Source: Plasmodium coatneyi
Taxonomy: Eukaryota > Apicomplexa > Aconoidasida > Haemosporida > Plasmodiidae
DNA: 64,000 nucleotides
Assembly (NCBI RefSeq): GCF_001680005.1
Contig: NC_033565.1
Coordinates: forward strand, 787,501 to 851,500
Direction: 5' to 3'
A program made the position numbers and the translations under genes. How positions within the stretch are numbered: the first letter of the stretch is position 1; each line of letters starts with the position of its first letter. Positions 31,779 through 43,093 of the stretch are shown piece by piece. The notes below the pieces were generated by a model. The model searched no databases. It saw nothing but the letters and a program-made list of their open reading frames with translations, and was not told the DNA's origin.

Positions 31779-32814
31779 GTGACCAGCTAGCCGTCCATGT
31801 GGCTTCATCCATGTGGGGTTAACACTGTGACTGTGGCTTTTTCCCCCGCGAAGAACGCTGCCCCGTTCCTACGTAAGCTTGTCAAAAAAATGGGGGCACA
31901 ACAAAAGTATGCAACTTCCCTTACCATTGTTTCCATGTTGCATATAGCTGTGTTTTTCGTATTTTTCTGTTTTTTATAATCACAAAATTTTAACTGTGGA
32001 GCGTGCATACGGAGGGATAACAAACCAAAAGCGTAGCCATGTGAAAAAAAAAAAAAATTTCATGTTGAAAGCAAATGCTCCATTTTAATTTTCCCTCGTC
32101 ATATAACCCTTTAAAGGGGCGCCCATGTGAATACTCATGCGCAGGGAGGCAAAAACATTCTTTAAGATTACCAAAAGGGGAGTAAGATATGCAAAAAAAA
32201 AAAAAAAAAAAAAAGGTGAAAAGGGCGCATGCCACTTGTGTTTTTGCCACCCCCGAGTGGGTTACCCCGTGTAATTAAGCATGCTCTGAGCGTGCGTGTA
32301 TTCCGTGCGGAAACGCGTCACACATGTGCATGTGCGCACATCCGGACGGATTTGGGTGCTTGTTCCCTTGGACATCCTCCACCCCGATGAGGGACAATTA
32401 GGAGTGAACACAAAAGAGGGAATTGCAAAGAGATTAAAAAAAAAAAAAAAAAAAAAAATCGCTAAAGAGGACAGCAAAATAAAAGGCACACAAACCGCAA
32501 TCAACACAATCAGCTTAAAAGGTGCAAAAAGCAAACCACAAATGCTAAACGCGAAGGAGTTCGCACACCCCCCCTTGTTCACACCATATGTTCCACTTGC
32601 TGGCATAAAACCAGGACGTACTTACCGTTAATATGCTCACATCGGGCAGTGTGTGAAAGAAACTGAACGAGGGACAAGTTCGCACATATATTTTCCCAGA
32701 AGTGTGTGTTCTTACGCAGACTGACCATAGTTCTACTGCTTTACTGCTCACCCGCATTACATCACCACTAGGCATTTATTAAGTTCACCTCTTGACCACC
32801 ACGAAGCGAACAAA
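31779..32814. other. Intergenic between proteasome and SWIB genes
   Basis: About 1 kb, with A runs at 32043-32056, 32193-32214 and 32436-32458. No gene supported. Confidence 0.55.
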
Positions 32815-33237
32815 ATGGACTCCCTCAGAAGGAACATACTAAACGGCAGACTCTGCACCACTCGAGGGGTAAAATTCCAACCAAGGGACTTCACAAAATT
32901 TTACGCAAAAAATCACTTCAGTACAGACAATGAAGAGAACGGTGAAACAAAAGGGAAACACGCAAACGCCAAGGAAAAAAAACCAAATGGATTACAAATT
33001 GACTGCGAAATAAAGAGTCCCTTGAAGGAGTTCTTAAATACGGACACTGCGTCCAGAGTTTTTGTTCTGAAATATGCGTGGAAGTACATTAAGGATAATA
33101 ATTTGCAAAATCCAAACACGAAAAGGAAAATCATCCCAGATGAAAAACTGAAGAATGTGCTCGAAAAGGATGAAGTGGATATGCTGGAGGTGCCCAAGTT
33201 GTTGTTCCGCCATATGTCATCCATAAGGAAGGAGTGA
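32815..33237 (+). CDS. SWIB/MDM2-domain protein
   Basis: Single-exon 140-residue protein. Residues about 65-137 match a SWIB domain: SPLKEFLNTDTASRVFVLKY, AWKYIKDNNLQNPNTKRKII, PDEKLKNVL and VPKLLFRHM, with the family's W-x-Y-I-x-x-(N/H)-x-LQ-(N/D)-P-x-x-(K/R) core. SWIB domains occur in BAF60-type chromatin remodelling subunits and in small stand-alone plant and apicomplexan proteins, some organellar. The N-terminal 45 residues are Arg/Lys/Asn-rich with few acids (RRNILNGRLCTTRGVKFQPR), consistent with a mitochondrial targeting peptide, but nuclear location cannot be excluded. The gene is convergent with the RAP gene. Confidence 0.87.
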   Translation: MDSLRRNILNGRLCTTRGVKFQPRDFTKFYAKNHFSTDNEENGETKGKHANAKEKKPNGLQIDCEIKSPLKEFLNTDTASRVFVLKYAWKYIKDNNLQNPNTKRKIIPDEKLKNVLEKDEVDMLEVPKLLFRHMSSIRKE

Positions 33238-34071
33238 AACTGTATGTATGGGCTACATGTGCAGTCTGCGTATGCAGGTAGTGTTAACTTCGACGGGGAG
33301 CATTCCACAGCTTACCCATTCACCTTGCACAAGCTTCCCACAGACATTTTAAGTTAATGAAACGTCCGCAAAATTGCAGTACCCATTTCGTCTTTTTCTT
33401 GTGTCTGCGCGCAATTTTTGGCATTTTTTTTTTCACCTCACCCCTTTGCTTGCTTTTGGATATTCCCCAATGAGCAGCCCCCTCATACCGTATTTTCGCT
33501 TTGCATGTTTTACTCCAACAGAATGTGAACGTGGAGGTTTCCTCTTGAGTGTGCGCACGTGTGTAAGTCGCTTTCCCCAGCCGCGAAAACGAACGACGCG
33601 CCCCCTATCAATGGGAAGACATTACCAAATGTAGATCCACCACTGGTGAGTTGGTTGATGCATATAGGGACGCATCCCCATATCCTGTTTGTAATTTTTT
33701 TTTTCATCCCAACTTTATCTCATCCCCTTTTGTAAATACGATAAGTCAAATGGAAATTTTAGCAATTCGGATTAGCTAGCCAAAAGGCAGTTGTGTGTGC
33801 AAAAAAAAAAAAAAAAAAAAAAAAAAATATGAACAGGTTAGGCAACTTTTTCAAAAAAATTGCAACATTTTGTTCTGCTCCAATGGTTAGACATCCGTTG
33901 CGGGGATCTTTCCCCACGTGTGTGCAGACGCCTTAGGGGTGAATAGAAGTGCACGGAAGTAAAAAAGGTGGATAAACAGGGCGGAAAGGGGCCCGCTAAA
34001 TTGGCCACGCGGCAAATGCGCCGAACTGTGAAAAGGGGAACAAAAAAAATTGGGAGACATCCAGGCTGCGC
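33238..34071. other. Intergenic, convergent SWIB/RAP 3' regions
   Basis: No gene supported. An A tract at 33801-33827 is the main landmark. Confidence 0.55.
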
Positions 34072-37000
34072 CTAACGGTCTCTGCTAAAGTTCACGTTGC
34101 TCAGGAACTTCTTCACAAAATTGAACGTATTCAAGGCGCTGAACATGAAGGTGTGCTCGCTAATAGAAATGGAAATGACAGAAAAGCCAAGCGCCCTGAG
34201 CAACCTCTTCTTGAACAGCGAATTGGGGTTGTACAGAATGAGTTTCCCCTTTTGGAGAAAATGGCTCGGTCCGTCTATTTCTATGGCGACCTGCGGGGGG
34301 AGGGGGGAAGGGTGTTAACGTGGTAGGATGGCAGTGGTGTTGCGAAGGAGCCGCTTGGCCGAGGAGCGCCACACTTTTGCAATGTTGAAACATATCCAAC
34401 GTACCCTGGCGTTGGGCAGGTAAACATCCACGAGAAGGGAGTCCAAAATGAAATACTCGTTGTGGTGAAAAATACTAAGGTGTCTCAAATCGTTCGAAAT
34501 TTTCTTATGTACAGATGAAGAAACTTGGTTTTTTTCTTCTCTCCGTTGATTTCTAGCTAGCTGTTTTTTCCATATATTTAACGTGTTCAAGGAGACTTTA
34601 AAATATTTGTCAAATGTAGCTTGTATTTTTCTCTTCAGCGACGCAGTATTATCGATATGATCATTTGGAGGTACCATTTGTTCATATCTTTTGTCCATTT
34701 GTTTACTCCCCTTTGAATTTTTTCTCATTAAAAATAAGCAGTAAGCAAAGGAGGCCTGATACAACTGGGATTGATGTATTTGCGAGATGAAAAATTGCAA
34801 TTTGCTCGAATTTTTTTTTTTCCCATATTTTATAAACCTCTTATTACATTCGTGTAGGGCATTTTCAAAAATGCTGCTGGGGAAGAGATTCAAGATGGAA
34901 AGACTCCACAGGATGTTAGCAATAGACTGAACTTCACACTTGGTCCACTTTATACTTTTTTCTTTCAACTGGGATTCGAAGAGCCTTAGCAACTTTATCA
35001 TCACCATGCTCCTGTTTGTGTCGTTATACAAATTTTCGTCTTCCTTTTTGTCATTTATGTGATTCATAAAGTTGGCATATTTCGCCTCGTCTATTTGTCC
35101 CCCCCCATTGAGGTTACTTTTCTGTTGGTGTGGTTCCTCTTCTGGGATTTCCTTTACTACACTTGTTCGTGCGCTACCTCCAAGGGGTGAGTTTGAAATC
35201 GGTTTGTTCATTTCGCTGGTTAGTATGTCATCGTGTTGTGTTTCGTTTGGATCTACCTTAGGGAGTTTACTATTCGCATTGTTAGACTGCTGCCCATTGT
35301 GCGTTTCCTCCATAGTGTCACTTTTCCCCACTGGTTGATTGTTCGTCGCCTCGAAATGATTACCATGCCATGTCTTCGCGTTAGTCTTATTAACGGAAGA
35401 ATGACCCACTTTGTTCTCCTTCCTATTGTATATGTCTAGAGGGACGCCTATTCCAAGGTCCGCCATTTCTTTCTGGTTCAACTGGGTACATACCTCCAGG
35501 TGTGGGTTCTCCTCCATGAGGGGGAATACGTACTCCCCGTCGGTGATGCGAACATACGGCTTGCTTTGGGCAGGTGGAGCGCCTTCCTCGGGGGCATCTG
35601 TTTGGGGGGCCGAGTTTGCCTCCCCGTTGCCATAAAGGGAATTTCCTTGACCACCACACGCGTAGTAGCGCAATCTGTGCTGCGAAGGCACGTCCCTGTA
35701 GAGACCCAAACCTACATTCGCGCAGGGCCAAAAAATGCTTGACCACGTGCGCATAGTCATTTTGTCCTTCTCCTTGGCAATTCTCTCCAGGGAGTATAAC
35801 AAAAAATTTTCAAACAGGAGAAAAGCCGCGTATTTTTTATCGCTAGCTGTATTTTTCTCCATCACTAAACTGTTAATGGTGATGTCCGAATGTGGGTCCG
35901 TACTTGATCTTTCAAAATAGCTAAAAAATTTTCCGAGTGTGTTTTTCGACCCATTTGTGGGATCCGGGTTAAGTTTACTAATCGTTAGGTAGTCTTCCTC
36001 TATGCCAAATTTTTTCAGATGGTTCTCCCTAATGATATCGAGAATGTCCTTATTAGCAGAGTCGGCTGCAAAAATAGAGAGACTGTACAAAATGGTGGCT
36101 ATATCCTTCAGTAGAAGAGAATCAAAAATGTCTAGCGCATAATTGTAGAGACTTATTAACAGGTCGTAGTTACAACAGTTGGATGTTGCTATCGCCCAAA
36201 TGACGTTGCTAAATTCTTGGGCCTTAAACTTATGCTCCTTCAGGTATTTCATCAGGCAGTTGTGTACAGAGATTAATTCCTCCTTGGTGGTGATCAGTTC
36301 GAACTTGATTGCACTGAAGGACCAAAGGATGATGGAAATTTCTTGTGCCTTGAAATTGTTGGAATTTTCGAAAAATCTTTTTTTTATATTCTTCCATATG
36401 TCTACTTCTCTGTTCGACAGGATGGCTGACGCCCATGCGATGTTCGCCACGTGTTTTGGGATTACAGGTGCGTTGGTGAGTAGGGTTTGCTTCATCAGTG
36501 CGTAGATGCTGCTGTAGGTTCGTCTGGTGAGTAAATTCGCGTGATTGCTGCAGGGGGGGTGATCCTCTTCACGTCGGACCTGTTCGTCCGTTGGAGATAC
36601 CCGGATGGACTGCTCCCCAGTTGGCCGCTCATCTGTTTGTCGCTCCTCTGTTGACCGATCCCCGTTTGTCTGCCCCCCCCCCACCGTGGAATACGTCTCG
36701 AACAGACTGAAGGTCACCGGGTCAAAGTCGCTGCTTGCTGCGCTTTCTTGTTTGCCTTTGCCTTCTCCCCTCCAGCAGAAATTTTTATTCTTCACATGTT
36801 TGGCTATACGGTGATAAGCCGTCACGATGTTTACTTCATTAAAAACTTTTTTTTTTTCTGTGTCCGTTTTGGCGCTTTCACTGTGCTTGTTAAGGACGTC
36901 GAAGATCTCCTCTACTGACAGGGCATTAACTAACTCCTGATTGATTCTTATGTTCGAGTGATTGGCACTGTGTTTTCCGGACGTACTCTTGGCAGAATAA

Positions 37001-37660
37001 TAGGCAGACTGAAAATTTGGGGAGAAGTTTTCACTACCTTCTGGTTCGTTGTGCTTGCTATACTTCTCCAGGTCGAAGCTGTTCATTTCGTTGGTATTAT
37101 TCCAGGAGGTAAATTTGAAATTTAACTTTTTTTTTTTTTCTGCTAAGACTGACTGGGGGTTGGTCATCGGGGGGATCGTCCTTCTTCCCATTGTCGCCTC
37201 CCCCGTTGTTGCTTTCTCTGTTTACGTTGACTTCATTTTCCGCTGCTTCTCCAAGTGAACCACCTTGCTCCTCCCCGCTGGTCAGCTTCAAACAGGTGCC
37301 ACGTGGGAGTCCCCTCGTGATGCTTCTCCCCTGTTTTCCATCATTGGTATGAGTAGCTAGGTTAAAACGAGTCACAAAAAGGGTGATTTTCTTTTTGTTA
37401 CCCTGGTGGACACATCCATTGTTACACCTGTGGGTAACTCTTCCAAAATTATACCTCTTGGTGAAGGGCTTTCCACAATTTTGGTGTAAAAGTGGAAGGT
37501 TCCCATTTCGCCTGAACAGAGCAAGGTAATAATGACTGCTGCTTCGGGGATTTGTTTTCTTAAAAAAGTACAGTTTGACAAAAAAACAAAAAATGGTGAG
37601 TAGTCTTAACATCAATTCCTTCGATTTTCTACATCCTTTCAATTGTGTACATTGCAGCAT
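34072..37660 (-). CDS. RAP-domain protein, probably mitochondrial RNA-binding
   Basis: I model three exons read on the minus strand: 37660-37402, 37139-34405 and 34290-34072 (3,213 bases, 1,070 residues). The 114-bp 3' intron has donor gtacgt and acceptor cgcag. It joins ...LVDVYLPNAR to VAIEIDGPSHF...LLRALGFSVISISISEH, which is the RAP domain. Without this splice the reading frame ends early and the domain is missed. The 5' intron (37140-37401, donor gtaaca, acceptor agcag) is inferred. It links a basic, hydrophobic targeting-like start (MLRLLTIFCFFVKLYFFKK, FRRNGNLPLLHQNCGKPFTK) to the main exon; the alternative is a start at Met 37191. The middle has repeated helical segments (AKHVKNKN, VANIAWASAILSNREVD, ISIILWSFSAI, EFSNVIWAIATS, IATILYSLS, SIANILWSLSILNLF) like octotricopeptide/FAST-type arrays. 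Plasmodium RAP proteins mostly act in mitochondrial rRNA processing (family knowledge). Confidence 0.82.
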
Positions 37661-38766
37661 GTGCCTCGTGTAGTTTTACGTCGAATGTTCTTGCTTTGTT
37701 TTCTTCATCAGGCCTGTTCCAATTTTTTTTTTTTTTTTTTTTTTTAAATTTTGCCTGACCTGTACATACACTTTTGGTGAGTCATTCACCTGGGCAAGCT
37801 TGCCGCGTAATGGATCGAACATACAGGCGTGTCGAGAGGTGGAAAAATAAAAAATGGGAACCCCGCGGGACGCCATCAAATGTGGAGAAAAAATCAGGAA
37901 TGAGCGTAGCCCGTCAGGTGGGTAAGCGGCAAACCAAGGGTGAACAAATGAGGGGGAGGTGTCAATTAAGCTGTGCCAGGTCCACTGGAAGAATCACAAA
38001 ACGGGTAATATGAAAACGTGCCGACAAACTAAAGGCGTGCACCACTCGTGTGGTGTGCATTGTGGGCGGCTGACATGACGAGGAGCATTCCTTCTATGCA
38101 CCTTCAAGGAGAGACCCCCAATAGGTAACTTCCTCGTATATTTACACTTGCTGGGCGATGACCTGTCAGTGATGACTGCGTGTCACCCCGATGAAGCCTT
38201 CCTACTGCCGCTACGGGGCAACAACGAAACGGAGCACACCCCAATATGCATGCGTTTTTCCATTTCGAACGTTTACACCGAGGTTTAACCCTGCTGCGTT
38301 GCATTGTGCATCGGCTTCGAGCTGTCCTTATGGGTGCACTCCACCCGAATCATGCTCATGGTTGACCAGCACAGGGTGGCTAACTTCGGAGGTCATATTA
38401 CACAAAAAAAAAAAGGAACAATTACAGAAAAAAAAAAAAAAAAAAATACAACACGGGAATGCAAACATGTACCTATGCATGTCCACATGGGAATACAGAA
38501 AAAAAGTAAACGCCGTGATGACGCGGTGTGCGTGGTAATGCACGGTGAAGGGGGTGTCCAACGGATTGGTGAGCCAAGCGGATACTCCCCCCATACACTT
38601 ACATCACAGAAGGGACTCCCGATACATGGTCTTCTCAACATTACTGTGCGAGCAGAAGGCTGCAAGATGGGGAAAAAAAGGGAAAAAAAAAAACATTTCA
38701 AAGTGAATAACTGCGCGTTACATCCTTTTGTGTGGGTCCTACATCGCCCCTGCGTCGTCTCTACAT
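37661..38766. other. Intergenic between RAP and NOSIP genes
   Basis: Both neighbours are on the minus strand. Contains a T run at 37725-37745 and A runs at 38403-38414 and 38429-38446. The open frame of the last NOSIP exon continues to 38393, but I judge that part non-coding because it degenerates into homopolymer-coded residues and leaves the family's alignment. Confidence 0.5.
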
Positions 38767-40230
38767 CTACAGACGAACTCGCATACAAACAGCGCCTTGC
38801 AAACGTGGCAGAAGCAAATCCTCTTGTGGAGGCAACTGTGTGTGTACCCGTTCCGCCTGGCTGCAAATCGATGAAGTCCCCATCCCCGACGGGAACTTCC
38901 AGGGTATTCTTCCCGTAAATGAACTTTTCAAAAATGGACTAAAAGGGGAGGCAAAAAAAAGGCATTCAAAAGGCATGCAAGAGGCATGCAAAAGGCATGA
39001 AGATGCTGTAGCGAGGAAAGCGAAGAGATGACGGCGAAACAACTGGCGAACCGCTTCCCCCGCAGTTGCCACGCCTACCCACCTTTATAATTATCTGTCC
39101 CGTTTTTTTAATGAGAACGGCCCTCTGGTGATCGATATTCTTCTTGGAGTAGGAGCAAACCCAGCTCTCCCTGTGTTGATGAAGGGGCGTAATGTCATGA
39201 AAAATTATATCGTACCCTGCTCTATCAAATCCGCACATAAACACATAAACACACGCATGCACTTCGCCCGATCACAGAGGGATCAAACGGAAGAAACTTA
39301 CTTCCCGCTGAGAACGTCACCTTCTTGGGACACCTCCGGGTTAATGGCTATTAGATCCCCCATTTTTAGCGTCTTCCCACTAACTGGACACGACAGATCC
39401 TTCGAAGGACGACTGAGCTTTTTTTTACTCAAGTCCTTCTTCACCTTTGCATTGCCGGCCAACCAAAAGTTGTTTGATATATCTAGTAGGTTCTTCTGTT
39501 CTTCCTTCTACGGAGGGGGAGAAGCAGACGTGCACGTTGTTAGGGGTGTGCCACCAAAATGTTGCACACTTTCACTGGAACAATATCGATGTAAGGCACA
39601 TGGAGGAGGCCTACGCCTGCAGCACCAGTGGGGTGTTTTTTTTGTCCCCCCCCAGGGAGTGCAAAATCACCTGCACATGTTCAGAATTATCAATTTTTTC
39701 CAACTCCTGCATGAATTTTTTTTTCTCCCTTTCGATCTGATAAGAAGCCTCTTCTTCCTTTCTCCTCTTCAAATCTTTAACGTACTCATCGTATTCTTTC
39801 TTCCTCTTTGCGTAGGTTTTTTTTTGCGTCAAAAAATGATTGACGATGCACATTTTGCAGAATATGTGTCCATACGGGGTACTCACGGGTGTCTCGGCGT
39901 TCCGCAGGCATATCCAGCACTGCTCGAATCTTCGCATGGAGTCTTTCCCGAGTCTTTCCTTCAGGGTTCCCACATCTAGGGGGGGGAAATAGGAAGGGGG
40001 TGGATGGATGACGAATTGACGGAGATGATCATGTTGGCGGGGGGTCCACCCAGACCAACTCTATGTGGCCCCCCTTTCGTCAAAAATAACATAGTGTGAC
40101 ATGGAGCCAAATTTTTATTAACACACAAATGAGCACTACAAAGCTGGGGGTAGTCCTCACCTGATACCTTCTTCCTTTCGTGGTAAGTGAATATAGGATT
40201 GGCGGTGTTATTTTTGCTATGCCTTGTCAT
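38767..40230 (-). CDS. NOSIP: Nitric oxide synthase-interacting protein (NOSIP) homologue, RING/U-box type
   Basis: Multi-exon minus-strand gene. My exons are 40230-40161, 39975-39671, 39507-39321, 39216-39083 and one starting at 38938; phases agree. The protein opens MTRHSKNNTANPIFTYHERK, the near-invariant NOSIP start (MTRHxKN-x-TA...(T/V)YHE(R/K)KK). A modified RING/U-box follows (CWICLRNAETPVSTPYGHIF, CKMCIVNHFLTQKK), then a coiled stretch (KKEYDEYVKDLKRRKEEEAS). A second half-domain comes next (LSCPVSGKTLKMGDLIAINP, FHDITPLHQHRESWVC, AVLIKKTGQIIIK, SIFEKFIYGKNTLEVPVGDG, IDLQPGGTG), matching the second U-box-like module of the family. NOSIP proteins are E3 ligase-like factors that also associate with spliceosomes; NO synthase binding is not expected here. 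The 3' end is uncertain: the frame stays open to 38393, but a short splice or a CA-repeat length change would end it at 38767. Confidence 0.85.
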
Positions 40231-40571
40231 TTTTGTTTCGTTTATTGGGGTGATTCATTATCGGGAGGGTTCAGGACGGGGTAGGGAATCACTTCCACAT
40301 GGAGGCACTGTTTTGGGAGCTGACCAGTTGTGTCGTTTCTTCTTTCCTTCTTCCTCATTAGGTAGCTCTCCTGGCTTGTTCCAAGCAACATTCAATGTGG
40401 CCACTTGAGTAACCAACTGAGTGGTGCGTATGTTCCGTTCCTACCTCAGGATGTGAGGAACTGCATAGCAAAATAGAGTTTCTTTTTTATTTATTTATTT
40501 TTTTTTTTTTGCGACTTCTATGCTAGTTTGTGGCTAAAGCTGATGGTGCGGTGAGGAGGGCCATCCCTTGG

Positions 40572-40603
<32 letters not shown>

Positions 40604-41245
40604 GTCAAGTCAGTTCCGCATTTTCAACGTGCAGTGGTTAGGCGAGTGGGCGGAACCGCTCTCCCCCTTTTTGGACGCACAAAACGGGTCGCGTTTCCTC
40701 TTGTTAGGCTTTTTTTTTTTTTTTTTTTTTTTTCTCGATGACCGCTCGGACAGGGTAACACCGAAATGGCAACACAAAAATGGTAGCACCGACATGGACA
40801 CCCTGCCCGTCTGCCCGCGCAACTCCAAATGGTCACGCACAGCCGTTTTTGCATGCACTGTATGTCAGTTCATTTTTGTGTTGTGTCCCAGCTGAGAGGT
40901 GGCCAAGTTGCAAATTAGCAAAAAGTGCAAAGTTGCTATTTGCTAAAATGTTAAGCAGGCAGACTGCTAAACCGCTAAGTAGCGAATTGGTGACATCCCC
41001 CCCAACAATCCGAAGAAGGCACCCCGCGTGTGCATACACGAAGCGTAAAAAGGTTTTTTTCCCAGCCTCCAGGGGGGCTATTTTTCCTCAGGCAGCTCAT
41101 TCCACGTGAAGGAGTAAAGCGCACCAATCGTTAATATGTTATGCGGTTTAGGGTGAAGGCCCCGTAAGGGAAGTTAAACCCTTTTCATGTCACTTATATT
41201 AAGCGCTTCCCCTTTTCACCTTGCAACCCCGTAGCGTTTGCAAAA
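40231..41245. other. Divergent promoter region (NOSIP/B-box gene)
   Basis: About 1 kb between start codons of two divergent genes. T runs at 40497-40510, 40578-40603 and 40710-40732. No gene supported. Confidence 0.6.
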
Positions 41246-43093
41246 ATGACGCTGGACCCGCTACGAACGGACATAAGCTTTTTGGACAATAACTTGACAC
41301 AGATCTTTCGAGACTCAGAAGAATGGCTAACGCTGGAGTACCTGCTACAAATGAATGTGCGGACATCCAGGGTCCGACTGGTGCAGGCATGGCACGTATC
41401 TCCAGTGCACCTGATAAACAAATTTGAAAAAAGGAATTCGAACAAGTTGGTTTTGAAGAGCTTTATTGACGTATCTTCTTTGGACATGGATAATTCTATT
41501 CAGGATGTTTGCACGAGGGGGTTTTCCGTGTCACGCAGGGGGTTGCGCCTCTCCGTGGGGAATTTCAAGTAGGTGCGCTGATAAAACGGTGCAATGATGC
41601 ATCGGTGCAATGACGCGTCGGTGCAATAACGCGTCGGTACAACGATGCAACGATGCAACAATGCAACAATGCAACGATTCTGCGTTGTGGCAACCCACCT
41701 GTATTTGCCCACCACCACCCAAACCTTTGGCACCCCCCGTAGCATCCCCGGATTTCCCCTAACTTCTCTAGACGCCGGGCGTGAGATGGTGAACCCGAAC
41801 GAGTTGGACGGCGAGACAGGCACAACGCACAAGGCGAAGAAAACTCTAAAGAACATCCTAAAGCACAGCGAAACGGTGTTGTTATCCGGAGAGAGAAGCG
41901 TGTTTGAATTTTTCCTATGTGACGTGGGGGTGGGTCTCTCCTTATCAGTCAGCGAAAAAGACGCAGAAATGTACAACAGGGATACAGTACCAATAGAATA
42001 TGACAGTGTTTTTATTGACAAGAAAAAAGGGAGTGCATTGGATCATTCGTTAACGGTCCATTATAGTGATAAGGATGGACATGATGGTTGTGGCATATCT
42101 GTAGGGGTAGCCAACCGAGAGGATGAAAACAGCGAAAGGATAAACTTAGCCTTGGGAGGAGACACCATGGCATCATGTGGAGTGTTACCACATTATACAT
42201 TTCATCACGAGTACATCATTTTTGATAACACCCAAATATTGCCTCGGTATTTAATACAATTTGAATGTGACCCAAATGGGGAGGAACATTTCAGCCTGCC
42301 TTTATGTGACTACTGTGGAAACGCACCCTCTGTATTTTACTGCGAATCGGACGAGGTAAAGTTGTGTGCAAAGTGTGATCATATGATACACACGCAGAAT
42401 AAACTTGTAAGGAAACACATCCGGAAAACGCTAAACGAAGCACAAACGATATCAGGCAAGTGCAAAATACATGTAGAGCAACGTGTCACTATGTTTTGTA
42501 CAATTTGTCACCTGCCCATATGCAATAAATGCGTTTCCAGCCATGCACACACAGATTTATGCGGGGAAAATAGCCCCTGGGTAAGTAAAAAAAACGATGC
42601 AATAATTTCGCTAAATTTAGCTTATAAAGCTATTATAAAAAATAGTGCCATTCCGTCAAATGTAATCAAAGAGGAAAAAAAAAAATTAAATGATGTGTTG
42701 AAAAAAGTGGATAAATTATATGAACAAGTCAGGTCAAATATTAAGGATACGGAAAAACATGTGTACACCATTTTAGAGGATGTCATTAAACAGCTACATG
42801 TAATTACTGACCAGAAAATGTGTGCAGTGTTAAGTGAGGAATATGAGTTGAAACGACAGTTTTGCGAAATTGCATGGAACGAAAACTTTCTCTATTACCT
42901 ACAAACAGTGTTGCCTCCAGCCGATTTTATGAATGCCTGGCTTAAACACTGCTTGGTGAGAGAAGAAATTGAAAAAAACTCGGCGTACACAGAAAGGCCG
43001 AACGCCCTCGTGTTCCCTGATATGTGCATTCGGGGGAATATCAACGTCGTCACGGAGGAGTCTGCGCGCCACGCGGAGGGGAAACAGCACTAA
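41246..43093 (+). CDS. B-box zinc-finger protein with a probable divergent PARP-like domain
   Basis: Two exons, 41246-41568 and 41743-43093 (donor gtaggt, acceptor ccgtag; phase 2 restores an Asn codon), give 557 residues. Residues ~296-385 hold two B-box-type zinc modules: CDYCGNAPSVFYCESDEVKL then CAKCDHMIH, and CKIHVEQRVTMFCTICHLPI then CNKCVSSHAH. A coiled coil follows (KEEKKKLNDVLKKVDKLYEQ). This much is clear. The first 290 residues resemble, in order, PARP catalytic-domain landmarks: VRLVQAWHVSPVHLINKFEK, NSIQDVCTRGF (compare N..I...GF), FEFFLCDVGVG (compare FLC-V-x-G), PIEYDSVFIDKK (compare P..YDSV) and HHEYIIFDNTQILPRYLIQF (compare EYVV..-QV.P.YLI). The LxHGT and GxxxYF active-site motifs are not obvious, so it may be inactive. 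Function unknown; an ADP-ribose-linked or scaffold role is inference. Confidence 0.8.
41587..41680 (+). repeat. Nested 16-bp/8-bp minisatellite in intron
   Basis: Within intron 41569-41742, four 16-bp units (cggtgcaatgacgcgt type) start at 41587, 41603, 41619 and 41635. The array then passes into five 8-bp units at 41641-41680 (aacgatgc, aacgatgc, aacaatgc, aacaatgc, aacgattc). The 16-bp unit looks like a dimer of the 8-bp unit. Confidence 0.88.
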
